Below are positions 35,481-46,939 of a stretch of DNA of 64,000 nt, piece by piece (position 1 is the first letter of the stretch; every line of letters begins with the position of its first letter). This DNA comes from Callorhinus ursinus (lineage: Eukaryota; Chordata; Mammalia; Carnivora; Otariidae). The stretch lies in the NCBI RefSeq assembly GCF_003265705.1, contig NW_020312817.1:48985172-49049171 (forward strand). The letters run 5' to 3'. A program made the position numbers and the translations under genes. The notes under the pieces were generated by a model. The model saw only the letters and a program-made list of their open reading frames with translations. It had not been told where the DNA came from and searched no databases.

Positions 35481-35950
35481 TTTTAAAGATTTTATTTATT
35501 TATTTGAGAGAGAGAGAGAATGAGAGACAGAGAGCACGAGAGGGAAGAGGGTCAGAGGGAGAAGCAGACTCCCTGCTGAGCAGGGAGCCCGATGTGGGAC
35601 TCGATCCCGGGACTCCAGGATCATGACCTGAGCCGAAGGCAGTTGCTTAACCAACTGAGCCACCCAGGCACCCCGTNNNNNNNNNNNNNNNNNNNNNNNN
35701 NNNNNNNNNNNNNNNNNNNNNNNNNNNNNNNNNNNNNNNNNNNNNNNNNNNNNNNNNNNNNNNNNNNNNNNNNNNNTATTTGAGAGAGAGAGAGAATGAG
35801 AGACAGAGAGCACGAGAGGGAAGAGGGTCAGAGGGAGAAGCAGACTCCCTGCTGAGCAGGGAGCCCGATGTGGGACTCGATCCCGGGACTCCAGGATCAT
35901 GACCTGAGCCGAAGGCAGTTGCTTAACCAACTGAGCCACCCAGGCACCCC
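35481..35950 (-). mobile_element. CAN-SINE, minus strand, shown twice around an assembly gap
   Basis: 35501-35674 and 35777-35950 are the same 174 bp without a single difference. They cover the SINE body from 'tatttgagagagagagagaa' to 'gccacccaggcacccc'. The duplication 'atcctgagtcttttt' occurs once before the first copy (35466) and once after the second (35953), so there was one SINE insertion with one target duplication. The doubling is best explained as two contig ends that overlap but were not merged. Confidence 0.9.
35677..35776. other. Assembly gap, 100 N
   Basis: Exactly 100 N, a common placeholder for a gap of unknown length, lying between the two identical SINE copies. Confidence 1.
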
Positions 35951-36199
35951 TTATCCTGAGTCTTTTTAAGTTTTGCAAAGGTTGCTCTTTTGTTGTTTGA
36001 GGTCAAAATGGTTTCTTCTTTTGGGGCTAGCCTGAAATGTATTCCAAGACACTTATCAGATTATATATTAATCTAGGAAATCAAAACAGATTGAAATATT
36101 ATGTTTGCCCATAATAGGGTTGTCACTGTCAAGTTTCTGGCCAAGATATAAAAATTTTTTAACTTTATTATAATTGTACTCTTTTGGCTGCAAATAACA

Positions 36200-36660
36200 G
36201 AAACTGACTTTGCATACTGTATCAATTAGCACCTGCTGAGTAACAAACCATTCCAAAACTTAGTGATTTCAAGTAACAACTATTCATGTAGGTCATGATT
36301 TTGCAAATTGGTTGCCTGATCTGGTTTGTGTCAACTCAGCTGAACCCTGTGGGACTCTCTCATATGTCTTCACTCAGCTGTGGGTCATCTGGCTGCTGGA
36401 TAACTTAGAAACCCTTATTCACATATCTGGCACTTAGAAGATTGCCAGCCAAGGTGACAGGGTGAATGAACCATGAGTTTCTCATCATCCAGCAAGAACA
36501 CTCAGGCTTCTTCACATGGTGGCTGGATTCCAAACACAGCAAGAGAGGACAAGCCCCACTGCACTAGTGCTTTTCAAGGCTCTGCTTGCCCTGCATTTGC
36601 TAACATGCTATTGCCCAAACCATATGGCAGAAAATATGTTCATGTCTTTACTTTCATTTG
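36200..36660 (-). repeat. Possible MaLR/MLT-type LTR remnant, minus strand
   Basis: 'gagtaacaaaccattccaaa', then 'cttagtgatttcaagtaaca' and 'cttcttcacatggtggctgg' recall the reverse of MaLR-type LTRs. Divergence is high and the family call is weak. Confidence 0.35.
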
Positions 36661-36749
36661 CTGAAGAGAGTCTGTCATTTATTTCTTAGGTAAAGTTCCA
36701 GAATTAAGATGATGATTTACCCAACATGGGTCAAGAGGTCATTCCCAAA

Positions 36750-36955
36750 GTAATCCACAATAGAACCACCATTCACCAGCTATGTGACTATGGGAAAGTT
36801 GCTTACCCATGCTTCTGAACCTCACTTTTGTCATCTGAAAATTGGGGGTAATAATAATACCTACATCATGAGTTACTGGAGGATTAGATGACATAGTGCA
36901 TGTAAAGCCTTTAGCACCATATCTGGTACATAGTATTCATCCAATAAATGCAGAT
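36750..36955 (+). repeat. MIR SINE, plus strand
   Basis: 'ccagctatgtgactatggga', 'cctcacttttgtcatctgaa' and 'cataaatgc'-type tail ('ccaataaatgcagatgg') give a clear MIR match. Confidence 0.85.
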
Positions 36956-38034
36956 GGTTCCTGATTCTTAAGTTGTTTTATTTAATTATTATTACAAATA
37001 AGATAGATCTTACAGCACCATTGGTGGGAAGACTTGTTTAAAAAAAGATACAAAATCTTTGTTTATTCCTTCATCTCTATCATTCTGATCGCTTTCATTC
37101 CAAAAATCTTTTCTTTTTAGTAGCTAGAATCTCTTCTAATCTCACTTCTGTTCCTATTATATACACACCTTTATTTTCACCTTGTTTTCCTTTTTCTAAG
37201 TTATCTCAGAGAATAATCCAGTTGTCCTCTGCCTAATTCAATTTTCTGTCTTGTCCACTATGTTATTTACTGTTCTTTTTTTTTTTTAATTCAGCAACCA
37301 TGATTTTCATCATGATTGGCTGGATTTAGAAGTAGGAACTCATTTAATGGAAGTTTCCTTTTGTTTCTTTAAAACAGAATCTTATTATTTCTGAGTACAT
37401 AAATTAGCCATTTCACCAGTGTTCTTTTTTTTTCTTGTAGTTGTCTATTTCAAGGAACACTTATTCATATCACTAAGGATGTTTAGTGAATTGGGGGTTG
37501 CATCTCTGAATCACAAAATTACTTCATAGTTCCCATAAATGTTCTTTTTTTGATTTATTCTTCTTGAAAGAGGAGACTACGGTTATTCAGTGTGCTTTAT
37601 CATTTCATTCATTCACTTAGCAAATATTTATGAATGCTTACTTTATGGCAGGTACTATGCTAGAAATACAACAATGGCCAAGATTCACTCCCCACCCTCC
37701 ATGCTCTTAGAGTCTACTGTGCAATCAGAGAGGTAAAGGATACCTCATGCAAAGGCAGTGGTGAGTGGTAGGTATTACAGGATAAAAAGGCGGTGGTGCC
37801 AGGAGACCTAAAGAAGGATGTCCTTAACCTGGGGTCATGAAATGTTCAACAGACCAAGTAGGTAATTTGCTGAGTCCTGGAGGTTGAGTCTGAGTTAGAT
37901 AGACAACATGTAGTGGGGATGGGGTGGGGGCTGGGTATGCAGAGTTCAGTGGAAGAAAGAATTCCAGGTTGAGGCAAGAGCATATTGTAAAAAAGAGATC
38001 ATATGTTATGCCTAAGAAATTGAATTTTAAAAAT

Positions 38035-38256
38035 GATAATTGCTAACATTCATTAAACACCTACAGTGTTCTGGGCACTCTGCCAGGAACTTTACATGGC
38101 TCATCTCATTTTACTCTCACAGCAGCTCAATAAGGTAGGTAAAATATCCAAGATTTTCCAGGTAGTGAGTGGCATAACCAGAATTTGAACAAAGGAAATC
38201 TCGCTGTGGGGCTCACTCATTAACTATTATATGTCATCCTGCCTCTCTGGAGAAAT
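38035..38256 (-). repeat. MIR SINE, minus strand, nested in L2
   Basis: 'acattcattaaacacctaca', 'catctcattttactctcaca' and 'gccagaatttgaac'-type end match reverse MIR over about 220 bp. Confidence 0.8.
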
Positions 38257-38280
38257 TCAGTGTCTTTGAGTGAAGTAAGT

Positions 38281-38283
<3 letters not shown>

Positions 38284-38317
<34 letters not shown>
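38284..38317 (+). repeat. (GT)n microsatellite
   Basis: About 17 uninterrupted GT units. Likely to vary in length between individuals. Confidence 0.97.
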
Positions 38318-38318
<1 letters not shown>

Positions 38319-39879
38319 TGGGTGGGGCAGGATGGGGAATAAGTGAAGAAATAGTAGGCTAGAGCTCACATAAACCCATTGAGGAGTTTAGACTTTACCC
38401 TGACAACAGTGGAGAATAAATGCTGGAACTAGAAAGCCTGAAGCAAGAGGTGGTTATGAGGCACCTTGTGACATGCATCCCAGTGGACATATAAGTACAG
38501 CTCATGAGTGAGGTTCTGAGGTAAAGACATAAAAACATGAGCCATGAGCTCATAGATGGATCTACAACCTTTGGGACAGATGAGTCACCTGGGAGAGCTA
38601 ATCAGAAAAGAAGGTCTGAACAAAGGTCCGAGAAAGTCAGTAGAATAGGAGGACTCAGCCAAGGGGGACTGTGAATCGGTAGCCAGCAGGAAGGGAAAGA
38701 AGTAGGGGTGTAGAGTCATGGAATCACGAAATGAAAGGGCCCTGGGAATTGAAAATCAAGTCAGTCTGGCTCTGCTAACTTCTCTCAGTGTTAGCATCTG
38801 GAGCAGCAGCAGACAAGAATATGAGTGTTTGGGTTCATCTAGGGATGAGATGCTATCTCATATGACACAGGGTGGAAAAGGTAAGGGAATCAGCAGCAGC
38901 TGCAAAGGACTGATTATATTGATGGACAAGGAGGGAAGTGAAACCTGAAGAGGCTGAGGGATAGGAAGAAAGTGGCAGGCTTGGTTGATTTGAGTTCCCA
39001 TTGAGACAGAACTGTGAGAGTGGAGGTACTCTGGCAGGTGACCCAGGAGGATGGACATGTATGCATGGAGGGGATGTTTGAAATTCACGTCTCAAAAGTG
39101 GTGCACAATCCAGGTATGACTAAGAAACAGATAACTGAGACTGAGGAGACAGATGAGGAGTCTGAGAGCTGAGCTGCCAGAGTGCTGGGCAGTCTTCCTC
39201 AGGAGAAAGAAGTCACCATAAGAGAGAGGCCAGAGGGAGAAGAAAGCTTCCAGCCAGAGCCAAAGTCCTCAGTGATGAGGGAAGGGTGACCTGGAGGCTG
39301 GAGGGTGACAGCAATGAGGGAGAGAGGTTTGTGGCTGGAGGACAGAGAGGGAAGTGGTCTGGAAATGGTGATGAGGAGCAGAAGGACCCTCACCCCACCG
39401 CCTGGTTCTGAGAATAAATGTGAGACTGAGAAGAAAAACAGAAAGCAGAAGTACAGAGAACACATGTTCTCGGGGGCCAGGCAGGGTTCTAGTAAGGCTG
39501 GAAGTGAAGGAACATTCCTAAATCTTCAAGGATAGATGGGAGTTTACTTGCCACAAAGGAGAAGTTCAAACGCACAGCAGGAGAGTTCAAGAGGAAAGTG
39601 AGAGAGACTAGATTAGCTAATGGGATGAACCCAGAAGTAGGGAGATGAGAGAGAGTCAAGTCATAGAGTTACCTTGATGGTTGGCAGCAAGGTTGATGGG
39701 GATGTGGGTTTCAGGGACAATGCCTGGAAATCTCTGAGCAGACAAGACTCACTCAGTTCAGATCCTGTGATCCCCAGGTTTGGTCAATATGAAGGCAGCT
39801 GTTTCTAGAGGTTTCCCTTAATCATACTCATAAGACGGCTGCTCCCTTGGCTTCCTCAAAAGTATCTCTGGAAGATTTA

Positions 39880-40250
39880 AGGGTGTTTATTATGGTAAGC
39901 AAGATCATTTTTTATCACAAATCAAGAACAACCTTAATGTCCCATGATATGTACTGGCTTGCTCCTGCATTGGAATATTAAGCAGCCACTATAAATTTAG
40001 GACAAATTTGTAATAAATATGGGGAAATGCTATCTTGTGGTAGATATAAAAAAGAAACCAAACTGCAGGATGATGATGACAACCATGCAAAACTAAACAT
40101 TGGAAGCAATTTATGCATAGTTTTCTTTCTTTTTTGAAAATGGAATATGTCAAATTATATATATATATATATTTTGGAAAATAATAGCACTTTTTTCTCT
40201 CTGCAGTTTTCCCTACATTTCAATCATTTTCAAATTTTCTATGGTATGTT
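39880..40250 (+). mobile_element. Old LINE-1 3' fragment, plus strand
   Basis: 'ttggaatattaagcagccac', then a decayed 3'UTR with 'ggatgatgatgacaaccatg' and 'tttctatggtatgtttacta'. An (AT)n run at 40156-40173 sits inside it. Confidence 0.5.
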
Positions 40251-41049
40251 TACTACTTAGTTAACAGAATATGTGACATACTCAGTGGCGTGCTGGAGCC
40301 AACTTCCAACTGTGCACATCGCTTCCCAATTTTTTGTTCAGTGACATCATGGTGTGGCTTGAAATTGACCATAGCAATGTATTTACACCACAGAATGCTA
40401 CCAGTTAGGGATTTTTCTTTACAGAGAGCTAAGTGTTACCAACATACCACTAGCTATCACCACCACCAGGGACCCCTGAGCAGGCAAAGATTTGAGAGAC
40501 TGAATGCTCCATATCTCTACCTGATGCGGATCCCTAGAGAGGAGAGCAACAACTTGTTCCTGTCTTAGCTGAGCAATAGGAAAAAACAAAATCTGTCTCT
40601 GAGATTTAGTGGATAAATAATGGCTGCCTCCATTTCAGGTGGTCCCCCAGGGCATAGACAGTGGTTGCTGGCTCATACCAAACTGGGAGTGAGAAGGGTA
40701 CCTGAAACTGGCTTGCCCCCCCCCCCAGTCTTGACTCTTGCCCCTGTGTAATGATCTATCACTGTCATTGCTTTTCCCAGGTTGAGTTCCATGGTTTTGT
40801 AATTTATTTTAAAAGATCCAGGCTAACTCTTACCCTGAATGTGCTATTTATTAGGTGAAGAGATGTTTGTTTCAAGTCCCCAAATACATACTCATACACT
40901 TCAAAGAACAGTTTCATCACCTACAATAGAAAAAAAAATCAATGATGCAGTGGCATTGCTGAAAACCTAAAATGCAAAAGGATCAAAGAGAAGTGAGCTA
41001 TTTTGTCTAGTTCTCTGGTTATGAAACTTTTTTGTTGTTGATACTGTGT

Positions 41050-41111
41050 ACCTACTCAGAACAAAAGATTCTGAAGAACCACCTACTCAGAACAAAAGAT
41101 TCTGAAGAACC
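41050..41111 (+). repeat. Perfect 31-bp tandem duplication
   Basis: 41050-41080 is repeated without change at 41081-41111 (unit begins acctactcagaacaaaagat). Both copies are unique sequence, not a known repeat. Confidence 0.95.
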
Positions 41112-41744
41112 ACCTCCCTTTCTTTACTTGCCCACATCCATCACACCCACGAAAAGTTCGCTGGCTCTTTAATTATGGTCAGAAAGTATCTACTTCCATT
41201 CTTCCCACTCCAAGTGAGCATGGAAATGGAAGTGAAGAACTTGGGCAAGTCTTTCAGAAGTATATGTGGTAAAGAAAAGGAGAGAAGATAAGACTTAGCC
41301 TTCTGAGGCAATATGGTAAGGGAATTTTTTTAGGATACAAGACTTGAACACATTATCTGACTGAGAGGACAGAAATATTGTAAGATAGGAGATAAATGTT
41401 GATGGATGGAGCAGTTTTGAAAGATATGTGCTAGAATGGGACTGTGAGCCCCAGTGGAGGGCTTGGCCCTGGAGCAAAGAGGAACACCATCCTCCCCTGA
41501 AACAGGAGAGAAGAATGAGAGGATGTAGAAAAGTATAGAGAGAAGCTGAGATACCATGTTGGAAGTTCTTGATATTCTCCATGAAGTGGGAGGCAAAGTC
41601 ATCTACAGAAAGAAGTGAAAATGTTCTGGAATATACAACATAAGCAATGTGATAGGGAGCAACAAGGCTCCACCTGAAACAGCTTTGCAGCCATGTATGC
41701 ACAATAATGAACAAACCATACATACTCATGGAGTCCTATGTAGT

Positions 41745-41945
41745 TCACAAAGTGTCATTCACACATTTTCTCTCATTTGCACAGTTGCCTGTAAGTAGGA
41801 GGTGCAATTATTGTATCCAGTTTCACATGGAGAATGCAGCCCAGAGAGATTAAGAAGTTTACCCATATTCACATGGTTAGTAATTGGTGGATCCAGGAGT
41901 CAAATCCAGATCTTCTAAATCCAATTCCTGTGCACTTTCATGCAT
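41745..41945 (-). repeat. MIR SINE, minus strand
   Basis: 'tttcacatggagaatgcagc', 'cccagagagattaagaagtt' and 'ggatccaggagtcaaatcca' match reverse MIR. Confidence 0.8.
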
Positions 41946-42799
41946 TTTCAACCTGGATTCTGAGAAGCATCAGGAGTTCTGAAGAGCCTCCATTGGCTGG
42001 CTGTTGTTTGGAGAGAACAAAAAGGTCTTGCTTCCTAATGCTCTGCTTCAACTAGAGTATCACACTTCCTTTCAAGTATCTTACTCCCCATGTCCACCCT
42101 GCTGCTCCAAGGTGTTCAAAGAGCAGCACAGGGAAAGGGATGGTGCCTAGTGAAAAGGAGAGGCATTCATAGATTTTATAATCAACTGCTCTCTTCAGGG
42201 CCCAGAAGAGTACTCTTCCATCTGATTGCTCGTGACAGAAAGCTTCACAAATAAAGAGAACGTGACCTTATAAGTATCCTTACACCCAACCCCAACTTCC
42301 AATTCTGCTTGACCCCAAGCCTTAGAAGCTGTCAGGATAGCTGCCCTAACAAATTAACCCCAAACTTGAGGCTCTTATCACAACAAAATCTTATTTCTCA
42401 TGCACAGCATATGCTCTGGGTCCTCCTCCTCACAATCCTGAGTCCTAGGTAATGAAGGTTCTGCCATCTTGTAGCTGTACAACCTGGAGCATTTCCAAAG
42501 GCACAAAGAAGAGGGGACAGGCAAGGTGTCCCGAGGGGAAGTGATGTATCACTTCTGCTCACATTCCTCTTTGCCAGAGCTCACTCACAGGGCCCCAGGT
42601 GACTACAAGGGAGGTCAACATGAAGGTGAACACACAGATATTGGGTGAGCATGGATTGTCCTGACTCAGAAGTCCCTGCCCTTAGAAGGGTCCCAACATT
42701 TTTACTGAGCATTCAAGGCCGTCCCCAGCATGACCAGAGTGACTCTACCCAACAGACCTCATGGGCCTCCACTTCTGCAAAACCGATCCACTCATTCCA

Positions 42800-42960
42800 A
42801 TGCCTAAACCTCAGCCCCTGCTTTCTTCCCCATGAAACACCCTCCCTCTCTGTATATTCAAACCCTATCCTCTCTCAAAACTCAGATCAAATATCACCTG
42901 TTCCATGAAGTTATCCCAGACTCCCCACTTTTCAGTAAATTCCCTCCTCAAACAGCCTGT
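42800..42960 (+). repeat. L2 body fragment, plus strand
   Basis: 'actcagatcaaatatcacct' followed by 'ccatgaagttatcccagact' is the conserved L2 ORF2 C-terminal segment. Confidence 0.6.
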
Positions 42961-43539
42961 GTAGTATGTTGCTGAGCTGTTAGAAATCAAACAGAAAGTG
43001 GTAGCCATAACTGCACAAAGAATTTCCTCCCTACCACATGCAAGTCAGAGACAGATTCTGCAGGTGCTACAGATGGGCAGACTGAATGCTGTCAGACTCC
43101 TGTCTATTCCTCCCAGACACTGAGGGCTTTCATCTCCAATGCCTGCCCCATAGCCCTTTGTCAGTGCCTTTAACCAGCTCAGTCTTGCGTTTGTTGAGAA
43201 TTCCACAAGGGGATTAAGAGTAGATCAGATTCATCCTGCTCTAAGTTTAATGATGGAGAAAATCTAGCTAAGAGAGCAAAGCTTACAGCTGTCACTGACA
43301 AGCCTTCTGGTCCCTTCCATTGCCTAATCTCTAACTCCTAAGATCTGTGGGATCTATGCTGCATAGATACTGCACAAAGATAGAAAGTGAAAATCTTCAA
43401 TATTCAGGTAAATCCTTTTTCTGCTCTGTGGACAGTCACACCAGAGGAAATGGAGGGTTAATTTGTGAGGAAGAAGAAAGTCAGAATTAAACATCCCTAG
43501 GTCGTTGTAGATTGTAAATATGGCCCTGCAATGCATTCA

Positions 43540-43690
43540 CCCTTTCTCCTGTCCTCTCCTCCTTTGTGCTTTTAAAGGACCCGTGCCCAGATACACAGTC
43601 TACTTTCTGTTGCGCTCCATCCATCGGCGGTGTGATTTATTGCTCACTAAGGTATTAGAAACAAGTTTAGCTTACACAAAAAAATAACTT
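43540..43690. other. Unique segment, candidate conserved non-coding element
   Basis: 'ccatccatcggcggtgtgat' and 'tattgctcactaaggtatta' form a non-repetitive block with retained CpGs in a repeat-poor interval. This is only a suggestion; conservation has to be tested. Confidence 0.2.
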
Positions 43691-44648
43691 GGCCTGTAGA
43701 TGGCAAGGACTAGTTGAAGACTCTTGATCAGGAATTTTCTTATTTTGATAGCTTTAATTCCCTTTCTCCATTCCTCAGCATCTTCAGATAGCATTCATGT
43801 TACCCTTTCCAGATAAATTTGATTTCCTCTTAATTCTTGGAAGGAACCCTCCAGACAGAGGTAATCACACTGACATGGGAGTTTCTGGCAGACAGTCCAT
43901 GATAAGGAGTGTTGATCTGTGAGATTGGTGTCATGAACCAAGTAATGGAGGACCCCCACCCCCACCCCATGTCAGCCCAGGGAGGAGGGCTCCAACCTCC
44001 GGGTCAGACAAATCTGAGTGGTCTTTGGAGACCTCCTCACCCCCACCCAGGAGCTATCACGGATGAGGTAGGAATGGGAATTGAGTGGAGCTGTGGGTAT
44101 CCAGGCTATATTCAACCAGTATAGAGTGATAGACGAGCTTCAGTTGTTGGATGTAGTTGGTTCCATTTCTCTGCACTTAGGAGGCGGAGTCCCAGAGCTA
44201 CTTTATCCAGCATTGAATTCTCTTGATCTGTTTATCTGTAACTCTTTTGAGTTGATTAAATTGATTAAACTGTCCTTTTTTTACACCTTTCTCTTTCTGC
44301 ATCATTCCTCCAAGTTACCAACAAAAGTTTTTGATGATGAAGATGATGATGGTAATGTATAAGGAAAATAATCTTTTTAATTTATAACCCAAATTACTGT
44401 CCACAGAGAGTGAATCCTGTTAACTAGCAGGGACCTTGTTTTCTGAGCACCATAATGAGTCAGAAACAGGAGTTTGGAGATGAAAGCTGGTGGTATTGCA
44501 TTCTGCATAACCCAAGGTGAGGGGAGGTATATGAAGTTGGTGGAGGGATGGAAAACAGGAACCAGAATGTGGACATTGAGTTGTTTACTACAGTGTGTGA
44601 TTTAAACACTCTTCTATCACTTTGTAAGTTCATCAGGGAGGTCTTTGC

Positions 44649-44651
<3 letters not shown>

Positions 44652-44697
<46 letters not shown>
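44652..44697 (+). repeat. (TG)n microsatellite
   Basis: About 23 uninterrupted TG units. Confidence 0.97.
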
Positions 44698-44759
44698 TTC
44701 TTTTGAGAGAATTGGAAAGTCTGCTAAGTTCGGCATCTAGGTTGAGTTAGAACAAAAAC

Positions 44760-44938
44760 ATACATCCCATACAGAATTTCAGTTTTGCAAGATGAGAAGA
44801 GTTCTGGAAATAGATGGTGGTAATGGTTGGATAACAAAATGAATGTGTTTATTACCACTGAACTGTGGGCTTAAAAATGATTAAGGTGATAAATATTATG
44901 CTGTGTGTATTTTACCACAATTTAAACAAATTTTTTAA
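44760..44938 (+). mobile_element. Old LINE-1 3' end, plus strand
   Basis: 'ggtggtaatggttggataac', 'taccactgaactgtgggctt' and 'gtgtattttaccacaattta' are the standard 3' terminus of L1M-type elements. Confidence 0.8.
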
Positions 44939-44959
44939 AACACCACACACTAATGCTAC

Positions 44960-45090
44960 CTTCATCTCCTTATTTAAATTTCTCCTAATAATCCTTGGAA
45001 GTAGATGCTATTGTCTTTATTTAATGGGTGAAAATAATTTGCAAATTGAAGCTTATAGAACTTATGTAACCTGTCCATAGTCATGCACAT
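44960..45090 (-). repeat. MIR fragment, minus strand
   Basis: 'gtagatgctattgtctttat' to 'acctgtccatagtcatgca' fits reverse MIR, diverged. Confidence 0.55.
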
Positions 45091-45364
45091 TAGTGAGTGG
45101 AAGGATGACTTCTTCCCCATGTGGCTGCCTTCTACCCAACTGCCAGCATCAAGGAGGCCCTGGAGGGTACAGCCCAGCCCACGCAGCAGTCAGGTGTCAG
45201 AGCCAAGCAAGAAAATGCAAATAGATTCCTCTCCTTGAGTTTTGGGAAACAATTCAGAGTTCACCTCAGACCATTTATTGTGCCCAGATTTTTCATTCGT
45301 GTAATAAAAATAATATAAAAGAAATATAAGACAAAGACCATGTAGAAGTAGGAAATGGACACAG

Positions 45365-45590
45365 GCTTAGAAGCTAGACAGACTCAAGAAAAGATTCCCA
45401 ACCCTATCTCATTAGTCACTTAAACAAGTTTGATTGTTTTTTAAATTCTGAGTATTACTTTCCTCATCTGTAAAGTGGGTAGAGTAGTACTTCCTTTATA
45501 GGATCATTGAGAGGTTTGGAAATGATGTAGATGAAGGATCCAGCAGATATTTGTGAATGGGTATTGTTTATTATTGTTGTTGTTCATGGA
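45365..45590 (+). repeat. MIR SINE, plus strand
   Basis: 'tactttcctcatctgtaaag' and 'ataggatcattgagaggttt' are MIR landmarks. Confidence 0.8.
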
Positions 45591-45654
45591 CCCTCCTATC
45601 AAATTGCTTATGATTTCTTACAAGGTGAAATCTGGGGAGGACTGGAATATCATT

Positions 45655-45765
45655 TAATTCAGCTCCTTCTTACAATGTAGAGACTAAGGTTCAGAGTGGT
45701 TGGATAATTTCCCAAGGGCACCATTGAGTTATGGCAGAGTTAGGAGTAGAAGCCCAGTGGGAAAT
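45655..45765 (-). repeat. MIR fragment, minus strand
   Basis: 'gactaaggttcagagtggtt' followed by 'tttcccaagggcacc' matches reverse MIR. Confidence 0.6.
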
Positions 45766-45919
45766 TATTTTTCTACCTCAAGCACAAAAGAAATGGAAGA
45801 TTACAATAAGTCATTCTAATCAAACACTGAAATGTATGAGAAATCAGGAGGAGGCAGAATCAATGCAAACCAGAGCCAGGAAAGAAGCTTAGGCCTGGAT
45901 TGGAACTTGAAGGGAAAGT

Positions 45920-46160
45920 AGAATGCTGACAGAGGGGATGCCCATGATGAGTTTACATTCCAGCAGAGGCAAACAAAAAAATAACAATAAATAAGTAAAT
46001 TATAAACATGTTAGAAGGTGAAAAGTGCCATGGGAAAAGCAAAGCAGAATGGAGTGGGTGGAATGGGAGCTCAGGGGAAGGAAAAGGAAGGTCCCATTCT
46101 GCAGTAGGATGGCCATATCATTGAGAGGTGAACTTTGAGCAGAACTGAAGGAGATGGAGA
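45920..46160 (-). repeat. L2 fragment, minus strand
   Basis: 'gtttacattccagcagaggc', a run with 'aaataagtaaattataaaca' and 'gtgaaaagtgccatgggaaa' match the reverse L2 3' region. Confidence 0.7.
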
Positions 46161-46464
46161 GTACATTTGTTTTAGCAAATGCATGGATGAGTCCTCACAC
46201 TGTCCTTATGAACTAAATGATGCAATATAGACAATTAGCTGAATGGTAATGACGAAGATTTGTTGGAGGTGAGGGTGGTGATGAGCTGCCATATTTGGTG
46301 CATTCATCTGAAGCCAGGCAGTATGCTGTACTTACCAGAAATTTATTTCTTATGCACTATGGTTGGGTGGGGGGAGGAGAGTGGGACATGGAGTGGTGTT
46401 GACAAAGTCTATACCCAGTCTCCCCTCACTGCTTCCAACTCTTACATTAAGAATTTCACCTCTT

Positions 46465-46636
46465 GGGGTGCCCGGGTGGCTCAGTCGGTTAAGCATCTGC
46501 CTTCAGGTCAGGTCATGATCCCGGGGACCTGGGATTGAGGCCAGCACCGGTCTCTCTACTCAGCGGGGAGTCTCCTTCTCCCTCTCCCTCTGTGATTTCT
46601 CTCACTCTCTCTAAAATAAATAAAAATCTTTAAAAA
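46465..46636 (+). mobile_element. CAN-SINE, plus strand
   Basis: Starts 'ggggtgcccgggtggctcag' and ends with an AAATAAATAAAAATC tail. Flanks sharing attcacctctt or atttcacctctt (46452 and 46637) are the target duplication. The body is slightly shortened. Confidence 0.95.
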
Positions 46637-46939
46637 AATTCACCTCTTTTGGCCTCACTTTCTTAATCTGTCAGCTAAGACAATAGCCTCTGCTCCCAGC
46701 AATGTGTTCATGTGGTCATATAATTCATCTCTCCAAAAACTGCCAAAGTAAGATCTTCTACATATGATTTCCTTTGATGAAAGGGCTCCGTTTATTTTTT
46801 TAAAGTTGGAAATCATTGCCCTAGTGTCTATCGTCTCTTATAAATCCCCGGATGCCCTTGAGCAGGAGCACTGATTTTCTTAAGGGAGCTCTGATCCAGC
46901 CAATGTTTCACCGTAATCTCAATGGTATGCCTGTCTGTT

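Larger units (their letters stand above)
37596..39700 (-). repeat. Long ancient L2 body, minus strand, interrupted
   Basis: Begins with the reverse L2 3' end ('tcattcattcacttagcaaa', 'gcaggtactatgctagaaat'). It continues as purine-rich L2 body with landmarks such as 'ggagtttagactttaccctg' (reverse of the L2 ORF2 region) to at least 38450, then more weakly to about 39700. A MIR (38035-38256) and a (GT)n tract (38284) interrupt it. The purine richness of 38.6-39.7 kb probably reflects this origin. Confidence 0.55.

Noticed and set aside
35496..35978. 160-codon minus-strand frame across the gap
   Set aside because: It is SINE sequence read through 100 N; the repeated peptide is the duplicated SINE.
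38853..39465. Several 64-88-codon frames on both strands
   Set aside because: All fall in purine-rich, L2-like sequence where stops are rare on one strand.
41295..41729. 144-codon minus-strand open frame
   Set aside because: Serine/leucine/phenylalanine-rich chance frame in AT-balanced intron, no domain and no supporting context.
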